Shown: positions 53,905-62,646, counted from the stretch's first letter. The stretch: 64,000 nt of DNA from Marinobacter changyiensis (GCF_009193265.1 NZ_VZZZ01000002.1:493824-557823); one strand, 5' to 3'. Notes: generated from the letters alone by a model not told the origin. A program made the numbers and translations.

Positions 53905-55188
53905 ATGGCCATGACCTTGATGTTGATAATGATTGGGTTGCTGTTGATGGGCTTCCCGATGATGATTCCGCTGATTACTGCTGCAGTAGTCGGTTTCTAC
54001 ATGATGTTTGATGGTTTCGGCCAGATGGGAACCTTTATCCAGCAGATGATGGGGGGAATACGTCCCGCTTCGCTGATTGCCGTACCCATGTTTATTCTTG
54101 CTGCGGATATTATGACCCGGGGGCAATCCGCTGACCGCCTGATCAATATGGTCATGGCTTTTATCGGCCACATAAAAGGCGGGCTGGCGATCAGCACTGC
54201 AACCTCCTGTACGCTGTTTGGCGCCGTATCCGGCTCCACTCAGGCCACCGTGGTGGCGGTGGGTTCACCGCTTCGCCCCAAGTTGCTGAAAGCCGGTTAC
54301 TCCGACCCGTTCACTCTGGCGTTGATCATCAATGCCAGCGACATCGCGTTCCTGATCCCACCCAGCATCGGCATGATTATCTACGGGGTTATTTCCCAGA
54401 CATCGATCGCCGAGCTGTTTATTGCCGGTATTGGCCCGGGCATCCTCATACTGTTCATGTTCTCCCTCTACTGCCTGTTTTACGCCTACAAGAACAATGT
54501 GCCGACGGAAGCAAAGGCCAGCTGGGGTGAGCGGGCAAGGTCCACGCAGCAGGCACTCTGGCCACTGTTTTTCCCGGTCATCATTGTCGGCGGTATTTAT
54601 GGCGGGATTTTCAGCCCGACCGAGGCTGCAGCCGTTTGCGTGCTCTATGCTTTTTTCCTGGAATTTATCGTCTTCCGGTCACTGAAACTGCCGGATATTT
54701 ACCGGATCGCCAAATCGACTGGTTTGATTACCGCCGTTGTCTTTATTCTGGTGGCGGTGGGTAACGGGTTTTCCTGGATTATTTCTTTTGCCCAGATACC
54801 ACAGGCCATTCTTGAGTCGGTCGGGGTCAACGATGCAGGCCCTGTCGGTGTGCTGATAGCGATCTCCATTTCGTTCTTTGTGGCCTGCATGTTTGTTGAC
54901 CCCATCGTGGTCATTCTGGTGCTGACGCCCATCTTTGCTCCGGCTATCGCCGCAACAGGTCTTGACCCGGTCCATGTGGGCATCCTCATTACCCTGCAGG
55001 TGGCAATAGGTTCGGCGACACCGCCGTTCGGCTGCGATATTTTCACGGCGATAGCAATCTTCAAACGGCCCTACTGGGAAGTCATCAGGGGGACGCCACC
55101 GTTTATCGCCATCCTGGTGCTGGCGGCAGCTCTGCTGATTATGTTCCCGCAAATCTCGCTGTTCCTGAGGGATCTGGCGTTCCGTTGA
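53905..55188 (+). CDS. teaC: TRAP large membrane subunit (TeaC-like, DctM family)
   Basis: 427 residues, the usual DctM length, with twelve predicted membrane helices. DctM motifs: PASLIAVPMFILAADIMTRGQSADRLINM, FGAVSGSTQATVVAVGSPLRPKL, INASDIAFLIPPSIGMIIYG, and near the end TLQVAIGSATPPFGCDIFTAI. The transmembrane carrier for the substrate bound by TeaA; ion-coupled. It is followed after 31 bases by a UspA-type gene, the same order as teaABCD of Halomonas elongata. Confidence 0.94.
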   Translation: MAMTLMLIMIGLLLMGFPMMIPLITAAVVGFYMMFDGFGQMGTFIQQMMGGIRPASLIAVPMFILAADIMTRGQSADRLINMVMAFIGHIKGGLAISTATSCTLFGAVSGSTQATVVAVGSPLRPKLLKAGYSDPFTLALIINASDIAFLIPPSIGMIIYGVISQTSIAELFIAGIGPGILILFMFSLYCLFYAYKNNVPTEAKASWGERARSTQQALWPLFFPVIIVGGIYGGIFSPTEAAAVCVLYAFFLEFIVFRSLKLPDIYRIAKSTGLITAVVFILVAVGNGFSWIISFAQIPQAILESVGVNDAGPVGVLIAISISFFVACMFVDPIVVILVLTPIFAPAIAATGLDPVHVGILITLQVAIGSATPPFGCDIFTAIAIFKRPYWEVIRGTPPFIAILVLAAALLIMFPQISLFLRDLAFR

Positions 55189-55219
55189 TCTTCGCCTAAA
55201 CAGACCACGGGAGTGGGTG

Positions 55220-55660
55220 ATGTTCAAGAAAATTCTGGTAGCCGTTGATGGGTCAAAGATGTCCATCAAGGCCTTGCAAAAGGCCATTGAACTGCAGAAA
55301 CTTGTTGATTCCGAACTCTATATAATCTGTGTGTTCAAACATCACAGTCTTGGGGAGGCATCTCTTTCCATGGTGAGGATAAGTGACCCCCAGATCCCTG
55401 ACCAGGCCCTGAACGAACACGCGAAAGAAGTGGTGGCGTTCGCCAAGGATTACGCGAAAGAGCACGGTGCAACCAGGGTGAGAGGTTTTGTCAAAGGCGG
55501 GCGGCCGTCAAGAACCATCGTGAAGTTCGCCAAGGACAAAGAGGTTGATCTGATCGTGATGGGGTCCCGGGGCTCGGACAGTGACAAAGATGGCATCCTC
55601 CTGGGTAGCGTGTCCCTGAGGGTCGCCAGTACGGCAAAAATTCCGGTGCTTGTTGTATAG
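55220..55660 (+). CDS. teaD: Universal stress protein (TeaD-like)
   Basis: 146 residues from the ATG at 55220 (ACGGGAG upstream; a GTG one codon earlier is possible). UspA fold: MFKKILVAVDGSKMSIKALQKAIELQ at the start and, near the C-terminus, the ATP-binding signature VMGSRGSDSDKDGILLGSVSLRVASTAKIPVLVV (G-2x-G-9x-G-S/T type). In Halomonas TeaD, encoded at the same place after TeaC, binds ATP and tones down ectoine uptake. The same role is likely here by position; a general stress role cannot be excluded. Confidence 0.9.
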   Translation: MFKKILVAVDGSKMSIKALQKAIELQKLVDSELYIICVFKHHSLGEASLSMVRISDPQIPDQALNEHAKEVVAFAKDYAKEHGATRVRGFVKGGRPSRTIVKFAKDKEVDLIVMGSRGSDSDKDGILLGSVSLRVASTAKIPVLVV

Positions 55661-55682
55661 ACCGGTATAGGGGCAGGTTCAG

Positions 55683-56648
55683 CTAAGGCGCTTGTTCGTG
55701 CACCACGACTTTGTTGCGGCCATTCTTTTTGGCCGCATACAGAGCCTCATCAGCCTGCTGTAACCATTGCATATAGTTTTCAGGGTTGTCGGTGAGGGGA
55801 GCGATGCCGATGCTGACGGTGTACCTGATATCCGCCCCCGATGTATTGACAGTGCTGTTCGCGATGGCTTGCCGTATTCGTTCACAAATGGTGAGTGCGC
55901 CCGGGGCGTCGGTTTCAGGAAGGATAATGCCAAACTCCTCGCCACCGTAACGCCCGGCATAGTCTGACTGTCTCAGATTCTCCATCAGAACGTTGGCGGT
56001 AAATTTGATGACTTCATCTCCCGCCAGGTGGCCATTGGTATCGTTGACGGGTTTGAAGTGATCAATGTCGAACATCACCAAAGTTACGCTGTTGCCATAG
56101 CGTCGGTTCCTTTCAAATTCCGCATCAATAAGATTTTCCCAGGTGCCACGGTTCATCAGGCCGGTCAGCCGGTCCGTCATGCTGAGTTTTTCAAGCTGGG
56201 CATTGGCTTTTTCCAGTGCCAGCCGGCTGGTCGCAATATCCGTGACGTCGTAAACCATCAGGCAGATTTTCTGCACGCTGCCATCTGAGCCCGCCAGTGG
56301 GCTGATGGTCAGATTCTGGAACATGAACGCCTGCGTCCCGGTGATCGGGCGGGTGTTGCGGAACCGGAACAGATACGGCCTTTGCTCCCAGGAGGTGAAG
56401 GTGCGGGTGTTTAGCATGGCAACAGCTTCAACCTTGCGGGTGAGCCAGTTTTTCGGGATATCCGGGAAAACGTCAAACAACACTTTGCCATGGATGCTTG
56501 AGCCGGTCATGGCACTGTGGCTTTCCATGAAGCCGTTCCACACCTCTACCCGGTAATCCAGATCAAGCACTACCAGGCCGACCTCGACTGACTCCAGCAT
56601 ATCCATCAGCCAGTGAAAGGCATGGGCTTCGTTTTCAGGGGTATCCAT
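55683..56648 (-). CDS. PAS-GGDEF diguanylate cyclase
   Basis: 321 residues from the ATG at 56648 (GGTGGAG upstream). N-terminal PAS-like sensor (about 12-140: LLESVEVGLVVLDLDYRVEVWNGF), a short coiled coil (about 140-160) and a GGDEF domain with DRLTGLMNRGTW, FDIDHFKPVNDTNGHLAGDEVI and the active-site GGEEF. RQSD five residues before GGEEF is the inhibitory I-site, so product feedback is expected. It should make cyclic-di-GMP in the cytoplasm. No membrane helix. Two bases downstream of the receiver gene on the same strand, so the two form one operon. Confidence 0.94.
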   Translation of the reverse strand: MDTPENEAHAFHWLMDMLESVEVGLVVLDLDYRVEVWNGFMESHSAMTGSSIHGKVLFDVFPDIPKNWLTRKVEAVAMLNTRTFTSWEQRPYLFRFRNTRPITGTQAFMFQNLTISPLAGSDGSVQKICLMVYDVTDIATSRLALEKANAQLEKLSMTDRLTGLMNRGTWENLIDAEFERNRRYGNSVTLVMFDIDHFKPVNDTNGHLAGDEVIKFTANVLMENLRQSDYAGRYGGEEFGIILPETDAPGALTICERIRQAIANSTVNTSGADIRYTVSIGIAPLTDNPENYMQWLQQADEALYAAKKNGRNKVVVHEQAP

Positions 56649-56650
56649 GC

Positions 56651-57670
56651 TTACTCCACCAGACAAAAAAGTTTTTTCTCAAGATTGGGCACCGAATCCG
56701 CCGTCAGCAAAATCAGCAGATCGCAGGCGATGGCATGGCCTTCAATTTCATAATTGATTTCGATCGACAGTAACTGCTCGCTCTGGTTGCTGTGATGAGC
56801 GAGCAACTCACTGATGTTGCGATGACGCCCCAGCACCGTAGGGTGCCCGAGCCACAGTCTGAGGTCGAGCTGGTCACCGAAACCCTTCAGGAAGGCGCCA
56901 AACAGAATGCTGGACATATCCATCAGCACTTCCACTTCAAGTCCATCAGACCGGGTTTCATCGTAGTGCAGCAGCCGAGCCATATCCTCGAAGCTGGAGT
57001 CCGAGAACAGTAGCAGCGCTTCCCCAGCCAGCCCGGCGCCGGTGAAGCCCTGGCAGACTGCGGAGCATTGGTCGTGTTGGGAGATGGATGACAGCGCCAT
57101 GCTGAGCTCGGATCTTGCGATCATCGCGACCCGGGGAACCGGAAGCTTGACGAAGACATCCAGTAATCGAGCCAGCAAATCTGCGGCGCGTCCCATGGCA
57201 ATATTGGCAATTTCCTGAAGGTAATCGTTCAGGCTGATATTGCTGTCCGGAATGACTAACGAAGGTGGTAGTAAAGCGTCTGCCGGTGACGGTTGCTCTA
57301 CCGGGCTGTAAAGCCCGTATTCCCGAAGCAGGGTTGCAACCAGCGCGGTATCGGTCGGCTTTATGATGAAATCAATCGCGCCCAGCTTCCGGACCCGCTC
57401 CCGGGCCTGGGGTTGGATGTCACCGGAGACCACGATGGTGAAAACCGGCATATCCGCCTGTTTGATAGCGGCCAGCACCGCGTAGCCGTCCAGACCGGGC
57501 ATGTTGAGATCCAGAAACAGCACTTCACCCTGTCCTGCCGCCAGCTTGTCCAGGGCATCCTGGCCATGCTCTGCAAAGGTAATCTCGACTGGCCAGCCTT
57601 CCGGCAGTGCGCGGGCCATTTGCTTGCGCGCCATATTCGAGTCGTCACAGATCAGTACGCGGGTGGTCAT
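56651..57670 (-). CDS. Response regulator with receiver and CheC/CheX-like domains
   Basis: 339 residues. CheY-like receiver (1-120): acidic pair Asp9-Asp10, phospho-acceptor Asp54 in LFLDLNMPG, Thr/Ser switch near VVSGD and Lys104 in IIKPTD. After a Pro-rich linker comes a domain of about 200 residues starting LNDYLQEIANIAMGRAADLLARLLDVFVKLPVPRVAMI, whose N-I-A-M-G-R-A-A pattern resembles CheC/CheX/FliY-type phosphatases. It could be a receiver with an output that dephosphorylates other receivers or itself, or that controls the cyclase encoded next. Function inferred; no cognate kinase lies nearby. Confidence 0.86.
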   Translation of the reverse strand: MTTRVLICDDSNMARKQMARALPEGWPVEITFAEHGQDALDKLAAGQGEVLFLDLNMPGLDGYAVLAAIKQADMPVFTIVVSGDIQPQARERVRKLGAIDFIIKPTDTALVATLLREYGLYSPVEQPSPADALLPPSLVIPDSNISLNDYLQEIANIAMGRAADLLARLLDVFVKLPVPRVAMIARSELSMALSSISQHDQCSAVCQGFTGAGLAGEALLLFSDSSFEDMARLLHYDETRSDGLEVEVLMDMSSILFGAFLKGFGDQLDLRLWLGHPTVLGRHRNISELLAHHSNQSEQLLSIEINYEIEGHAIACDLLILLTADSVPNLEKKLFCLVE

Positions 57671-57881
57671 TCGCTTGATGGCTCTCTCGATCAGATGCGG
57701 TCAGATGCCGTCGGGGTAATTGAGGCGCCATTGTAGCAGCCCCTTCCGGGGATCTCTCCCTCGGGTGATCGGTGACAAACCACGGTGATTGCCCGCAACA
57801 TGACTCTGGTTCTGATCACTACCTGAACTCTGCTAGACTGCGGCCAACCCTATCTTTCCATCGGTGCAGGAGCCCCAGGCC

Positions 57882-59330
57882 GTGACTCGCAGCTTTTACT
57901 GGCATGATTATGAAACCTTTGGTGTGGACCCTGTTCATGATCGCCCGTCGCAGTTTGCCGGTGTGCGAACCGATGCCGACTTCAATATCATCGAGGATCC
58001 GCTGGTCATCTTTTGCCGCCCCACCGATGACTATCTGCCTGCGCCAGAAGCCTGCCTGATAACCGGGATCACGCCCCAGAAAGCCATGGAGGAGGGGCTG
58101 CCGGAAGCGGAGTTTATTGCCCGGATCAACGAAGCATTCAGCCAGCCCGGTACCTGTGTCGTCGGTTATAACAGCCTTCGCTTTGATGATGAGGTTACCC
58201 GCCATACCCTATACCGCAACCTGCGTGATCCCTACGCCCGGGAATGGCAGAACGGCAATTCCCGCTGGGACATCATTGATATGGTCAGGCTGACGTACGC
58301 CCTGCGCCCGGAAGGTATTGAATGGCCCAGAAAAGACGATGGCAGCCCCAGCTTCCGGCTGGAGGAGCTCACCACTGCCAACGGCATCAGCCATGAGAGC
58401 GCCCACGATGCCATGTCCGATGTGCAGGCAACCATGGCGGTGGCAAAACTGATTAAAGACAAACACCCCAAACTGTTCGACTTCGTGCTGGCAAACAAGG
58501 ATAAGCATTCCGCCCGGGCCATGCTGGACACTGCCAACATGAAGCCGGTTTTCCATGTATCGGCCAAGTATCCGGCCAGCCGGGGCTGCTGTGCCCTGGT
58601 GGCGCCCGTTGCCGAGCATCCGGAGAACAAGAACCTGGTCATCGTTTACGACCTGCGGGAAGACCCTTCGGAGCTAATCAACGCCAGCGTGGAGCAGATA
58701 CGGGAGCGGGTGTTCACCTCTCAGACGACGCTGGGGGAGGGTGTGAGCCGGTTTCCACTGAAGGGTGTGCAACTGAACAAATGCCCGGTACTTGCGCCAG
58801 CCAACATGCTCAAGACGCTATCCCCAGAGCGGCTTGCCGCGCTTGAGTTGGACGGCGAGACGCTAAGACAGAACCTGGCGCTCCTGCGCAGCGCGCCAGA
58901 ACTGTCCAGCCGGATCGCACAAGCGTTTGACCACCCCCATGAAAGTAATCTGACCGATCCGGATGAGCAGCTCTACGCCGGTGGCTTTATCAGCAAAAAA
59001 GACCGGGAAAAGCTCGACTGGGTACTGAAGCAGCCGGTGGAAACTCTGGGCGAGCAGGAGGTGACCTTCGCCGATGAGCGCTTGCAGGAATTGTTGTTCC
59101 GGTACCGGGCCCGCAATTATCCCGACACGCTGATGATGGAAGAACAGGAACGCTGGGAGGTGTTCCGGCAGCAACGCCTGATGAACCCCAAGAAGGGGTG
59201 GCGGTCCATGGAAGAGTACTTTAAAACCCTGCAAACCCTGGCCGCTGACCCGGACATAAGCCCGGAGAAAATGCATATCCTGGAGGAGCTGCATCTATAC
59301 GGAGAGTCGCTGATGCCCTATGTGGAGTAG
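57882..59330 (+). CDS. sbcB: Exonuclease I
   Basis: 482 residues from the GTG at 57882 (AGGAG 9 bases before; another GTG at 57864 is possible but lacks a site). DEDDh exonuclease domain: Asp/Glu in WHDYETFGVDP, YNSLRFDDEVTRH, and HDAMSDVQATMAVA (His and last Asp). The SH3-like and C-terminal helical parts follow, with RYRARNYPDTLMMEEQERWEVF typical of ExoI. It digests single-stranded DNA 3' to 5' and takes part in recombination and mismatch repair. Length agrees with E. coli (475). Single gene, divergent from the receiver-cyclase operon. Confidence 0.96.
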   Translation: MTRSFYWHDYETFGVDPVHDRPSQFAGVRTDADFNIIEDPLVIFCRPTDDYLPAPEACLITGITPQKAMEEGLPEAEFIARINEAFSQPGTCVVGYNSLRFDDEVTRHTLYRNLRDPYAREWQNGNSRWDIIDMVRLTYALRPEGIEWPRKDDGSPSFRLEELTTANGISHESAHDAMSDVQATMAVAKLIKDKHPKLFDFVLANKDKHSARAMLDTANMKPVFHVSAKYPASRGCCALVAPVAEHPENKNLVIVYDLREDPSELINASVEQIRERVFTSQTTLGEGVSRFPLKGVQLNKCPVLAPANMLKTLSPERLAALELDGETLRQNLALLRSAPELSSRIAQAFDHPHESNLTDPDEQLYAGGFISKKDREKLDWVLKQPVETLGEQEVTFADERLQELLFRYRARNYPDTLMMEEQERWEVFRQQRLMNPKKGWRSMEEYFKTLQTLAADPDISPEKMHILEELHLYGESLMPYVE

Positions 59331-59369
59331 CGAGCAAGGCCGGGGCCGAAGCCCCGGCTCGACCGGGCT

Positions 59370-61370
59370 TTAACGCCGGCGAACGAAGTACACCGACAAG
59401 GGCTGACCCACCAGGCTTTGCACGCCGTTACCGAGCGCTTCGGCCCGTAGCTGTTTCTGCACCGGATTCAGGGCCAGGATTTGGCCGTCGGTATCCTGGG
59501 CCTTCACCAGTTTCCAGTCCACCTCGTTACTCATCAGCGACATCAGTTGTTCAAGCTGGCGGGTGTCCTGGGGTCGGAACCAGCGGTCGCGGCAGCCGCC
59601 CAGGCCATAGAAATCCGGCTCTTTCAGTAACGCCTGCCAGAGCTCGTCCTGGGGATTGTTCAGTGCCATCCGGCGCAGCCGTCTCAGGCTGTTCCGGGTG
59701 GGCTTGAGGTCATGCTGCGCGATGAGCTCCCGAACCTGCTGGTCACCCCGGGTCTGTTCTGCGACGGCAGTGTGCATATGAACAATGCCGCCACTGGCGG
59801 TGGCTGAATTGACCATCGCCGCCAGGGACACCTCGGTCATCTGGGCGGAGGGCAGACGCCCGACTTCCACCCAGTGCACCTTGTGGCCGTCGGCGACAAA
59901 ACGTTGGGCCACAGACCAGGGCCAGAATACGATGTTTTGCAGCCCGAGATCCTGTGCCCGGTGGGTCGCTTTGGCGATATTGGCCAGGGACTCATCAACC
60001 GCGATCACTTCGACATCATCCAGATAATGGGCCAGTTCCAGCGCCCGCTGGCCGGACTCGGCACCGCAAATCATGATGCGCAGGGTTGCCGGAAACTCTT
60101 CGGTGGGCAGTTTCAGTGATTTTTGGATAATGGTTTTCAGGCTGCTTTCGGTACGGTACGCCAGTTGCGTCCAGCTCGGCCAGGCCTGTGGCACATCCAC
60201 TTTATCCAGTGTCAGCTCGGCGGCTTTTTCGTCAAAGTTCTGTTTGATGGCTTCTTCGGTGGCGCGATCATAGTAGCTCGCCGCCATCAGGGGTTGCAGC
60301 CCGGCGGGCCAGTCCACCAGGTTCCAACGTCCGAGCTGGACGGCAAAGGACTGGTGAAACATCGCGCCATAAAGCGCACTGACGATCAGGGAGCCGGCGA
60401 TATCCGTCATCGGCTCCGACATGGTTAACTGGGCGCGGACGCTTTCGTTCAGGGCCTGAACCAGCAATTCCTCGTCTTCCGCACTGACCAGCGCATACCC
60501 GGTGCGGTCCACATAACGGGCGATGGCGATGGTCAGGGGCTGAAGCTCGTCACGCAGTTCCGCGAAGGTTGCGACTTCGGTGACGATGGCGCGGCGCAGC
60601 AGGGTGATCAGATTTTCCACGGCCGGGTCGGGCATGATGGTTTTCTGCAGCGCCAGGATCAGCAGCTCGTCTTCACAGGCCGCATCCAGGAGTATCTGGG
60701 CGCTGGGGTTATCAAGGTCATACTGCTGGCGGATGATGGCCGCCACAAACCCACCGATCTGTTGATGGGGCAGTTCATCCCGCTGCAGCAATCGGATCGC
60801 ATCCTGAGCCAGTTGCTGATCGGCCTTATCAACGGCCAGGTTTTCGACGCAGGTGAGCATGCCGCTGTATACAGAAGGCCAATGGAATTCTCTTTCCAGC
60901 AGCGAGCGATAGTGCAGGTAGGCTACATCAAACAGGCCCTGACGACGTTTGGCGTGGGCAATACCACAAAAAGCGGCGGCGGACTGCCGGTCTAGCGCTA
61001 GTGCTTCCTGGAAATAGTGTTCTGCCAAGGCCGGGCGCTCGGACGCCAGTGCCCAGTAGCCCAGGTTGGTGTATTGCTGGGGCTGCTTTGGGTCCTGCTC
61101 CAGGCTGGCGTTGAAGTGGCTCTGGGCCAGTTCGAGGTGGTCGTCGTCCATTTCAACCCGTCCCAGCAGGCCCAAAGTGCGGGCATCTGTTGGCGCCAAC
61201 GCCTGAGCTTCGGCTAACAGGGTGCGGCAGGCAAGTCTTGCTTCAAGGCGCTGCAAATGGCGTTTGTCCGGATTGTTCGATTCTCCGTAAGCGATGTTCG
61301 CTTCCACCAGCAGTCGGGCCACTGTTGCTTGGTCAGAGACCTGTTCGTGAGAATGATGCTGTGCGTACAT
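59370..61370 (-). CDS. TPR protein with methyltransferase-like domain, flagellin-linked
   Basis: 666 residues from the ATG at 61370 (GAGGTG upstream). An N-terminal region with TPR repeats (about 20-190: TLGLLGRVEMDDDHLELAQSHFNASLEQDPKQPQQYTNLGYWALASERPALAEHYFQEALALD), a helical middle, and a part (about 415-560) resembling a Rossmann methyltransferase: LRIMICGAESGQRALELAHYLDDVEVIAVDESLANIAKATHRAQDLGLQNIVFWP. The usual GxGxG loop is altered to CGAESG, so SAM binding is uncertain. Proteins of this layout are found beside flagellin genes in marine bacteria; a role in flagellin modification is possible but not shown. Its 5' end and leader are duplicated at 62545-62646. Confidence 0.8.
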   Translation of the reverse strand: MYAQHHSHEQVSDQATVARLLVEANIAYGESNNPDKRHLQRLEARLACRTLLAEAQALAPTDARTLGLLGRVEMDDDHLELAQSHFNASLEQDPKQPQQYTNLGYWALASERPALAEHYFQEALALDRQSAAAFCGIAHAKRRQGLFDVAYLHYRSLLEREFHWPSVYSGMLTCVENLAVDKADQQLAQDAIRLLQRDELPHQQIGGFVAAIIRQQYDLDNPSAQILLDAACEDELLILALQKTIMPDPAVENLITLLRRAIVTEVATFAELRDELQPLTIAIARYVDRTGYALVSAEDEELLVQALNESVRAQLTMSEPMTDIAGSLIVSALYGAMFHQSFAVQLGRWNLVDWPAGLQPLMAASYYDRATEEAIKQNFDEKAAELTLDKVDVPQAWPSWTQLAYRTESSLKTIIQKSLKLPTEEFPATLRIMICGAESGQRALELAHYLDDVEVIAVDESLANIAKATHRAQDLGLQNIVFWPWSVAQRFVADGHKVHWVEVGRLPSAQMTEVSLAAMVNSATASGGIVHMHTAVAEQTRGDQQVRELIAQHDLKPTRNSLRRLRRMALNNPQDELWQALLKEPDFYGLGGCRDRWFRPQDTRQLEQLMSLMSNEVDWKLVKAQDTDGQILALNPVQKQLRAEALGNGVQSLVGQPLSVYFVRRR

Positions 61371-61672
61371 GGAACACCTCGTGTTATCTAGCCGCGGATA
61401 GAAGGGCGGCAATGATCTGCAGTTTTTTGGTTTTTCTGCCTTGGTTTGGTGAGGTATTGCGAAAGGTGTGCCAGGAATGGGGTTATTTGCGGGTTACTGA
61501 GGATTTGACGGTTGTTTACGAATTTGCTTGGGGGAGGCCACGAAAGCGCGGGTATGCTCCCGGACAAAACACAGGTGTTTTTGATCGTCCGGGAGCATAT
61601 CCGTGCTTTCGCGGCTCGCTCTTAGGAGCGCTGGCGTTTTTTGGGATTGGCCATACAAATAAAAACGGCCGA
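61262..61672. repeat. Duplicated segment, copy A
   Basis: About 410 bases comprising the first 34 codons and leader of the TPR/methyltransferase gene (- strand), a long hairpin (61541-61611), and a remnant of the flagellin terminator (AAAAACGGCCGAC near 61660-61673). It matches 62544-62948 in the same orientation, by eye at roughly 80-85 percent identity. Confidence 0.85.
61541..61611. repeat. Long hairpin element, copy A
   Basis: 25-base arms (61541-61565 and 61587-61611; left arm CGAAAGCGCGGGTATGCTCC plus CGGAC) with two G-U type pairs and a 21-base loop rich in A/C then T. No open frame crosses it. Compared with copy B (62815-62889) one stem pair has changed from C-G to T-A. Confidence 0.85.
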
Positions 61673-61779
61673 CAGTAGAGGAGGGAAGGTGTTTGCCGCT
61701 TTTTAGCAGCCGGTTATCGAGGAAAGCAGAGTAAGAGTGATCCTGTCTCCTCCGGGACCATCGGTGTGTTCGAATCGCC

Positions 61780-62166
61780 CTAAATCTGGCGGATAGGTCC
61801 CGGATAGCGAGCCACCAGTTCATCCGCTGTGAGAAGTAAAAAGCCTTCCGATTCCGCCTGGGCAATCAGAATCCGATCGAATGGGTCTTTATGAATGTCT
61901 GGGAGGTGGCTGACAGCAAGGGTATGTTGAGATGAGATTGACAATTCCAGATAACCATTGTCGACAAGGCCTCGCCTTAACAAATGAGGATTAACCTGGA
62001 AATCTTGCCGGCCAAGCCCATTCTTGATGACCACTTCCCAAAGGCTGGCCGCACTGAAATACAGCATATTGGTGCTCTCACTGATCAGCGCTGTTGCCTC
62101 GGGTGACAATTTATGTGGCTCTGCCGCTGCCCATAGCAGGATGTGAGTGTCCAGAAGCAAGTTCAC
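61780..62166 (-). CDS. VapC-family PIN-domain toxin
   Basis: 128 residues from a GTG that follows the antitoxin stop by one base. PIN-domain RNase with the acidic residues expected for metal binding: Asp6 (LLDTHILLWA), Glu44 (AASLWEVVIKNG), Asp94 and Asp97 (HKDPFDRILIAQA) and Asp115. The sequence type (THILLW..., DPFDRIL) is the Sll0205-like group of VapC toxins, which cleave tRNA or rRNA sites when free. It pairs with the Phd-type antitoxin upstream. The pair lies between two copies of a duplicated segment, in the only clearly accessory stretch of the window. Confidence 0.93.
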   Translation of the reverse strand: MNLLLDTHILLWAAAEPHKLSPEATALISESTNMLYFSAASLWEVVIKNGLGRQDFQVNPHLLRRGLVDNGYLELSISSQHTLAVSHLPDIHKDPFDRILIAQAESEGFLLLTADELVARYPGPIRQI

Positions 62167-62167
62167 A

Positions 62168-62407
62168 TTAGCCCCCGAACATCATGGCTATTTCGTCCTG
62201 AGCCATCCGGTCGAAGTCGTCTGGGACTTTAAACTCGCCCGCCATGAAGCCAATTCGCTTTTGCTGGCCTACCTCGGGACTGTCAATGGCAGTAACACGA
62301 GCGACCGGTTTTCCGGCTTTGGCAATAATGAATGCTTCACCTTTGGCCGCTCTCGCAATCAATTCTGACAATCGGGTTTTGGCTTCATGCATGTTTACGG
62401 ATTCCAT
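62168..62407 (-). CDS. Phd/YefM-family antitoxin
   Basis: 79 residues: ESVNMHEAKTRLSELIARAAKGEAFIIAKAGKPVARVTAI is the Phd/YefM DNA-binding and dimerisation fold, followed by a C-terminal toxin-neutralising tail (FMAGEFKVPDDFDRMAQDEIAMMFGG). It neutralises the PIN toxin encoded one base downstream and should repress the shared promoter. A palindrome TTAGTT-T-AACTAA lies 31 bases upstream of its start and is the likely operator. Confidence 0.93.
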   Translation of the reverse strand: MESVNMHEAKTRLSELIARAAKGEAFIIAKAGKPVARVTAIDSPEVGQQKRIGFMAGEFKVPDDFDRMAQDEIAMMFGG

Positions 62408-62437
62408 GTCCGGTCTACCTAGCTTAGTCTGATTAGT

Positions 62438-62450
62438 TTAGTTTAACTAA
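62438..62450 (-). promoter_or_regulatory. Palindromic operator candidate for the toxin-antitoxin operon
   Basis: TTAGTTTAACTAA, a perfect 6+6 palindrome about a central T, in an AT-rich stretch just upstream of the antitoxin gene; the half-site TTAGTTTA occurs once more at 62433-62440. This fits autoregulation by Phd-type antitoxins. Confidence 0.5.
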
Positions 62451-62646
62451 AGAGCACGGGTGGATCCATAACAGAACACCAATCTTCGCCTTCCAGGCTC
62501 TGTCGCTGTGCTCGTGATTTTTCTTTGAAAAGTGTATTTCTGCCCGGGTTATTCGAATCGCCATAAGCGATGTTCGCTTGCACCAGCTGTCGAGCCACCG
62601 TTGCCTCGTCAGAGACCTGTTCGTGAGAATGATGCAGTGCGTACAT
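62443..62646 (-). pseudogene. Truncated duplicate of the TPR/methyltransferase gene 5' end
   Basis: The frame from ATG 62646 reads MYALHHSHEQVSDEATVARQ and continues to SNNP, matching the first 34 residues of the gene at 59370-61370 with five substitutions. It then leaves homology at about 62545 and runs 33 unrelated codons to a stop. The leader sequence is also conserved. It is a by-product of the segment duplication and unlikely to make a functional protein. Confidence 0.85.

Noticed and set aside
61673-62543. Insertion sequence or transposon carrying the toxin-antitoxin pair
   Set aside because: No transposase frame, no terminal inverted repeats and no short target-site duplication were found; the flanking repeats are long direct copies of local sequence.
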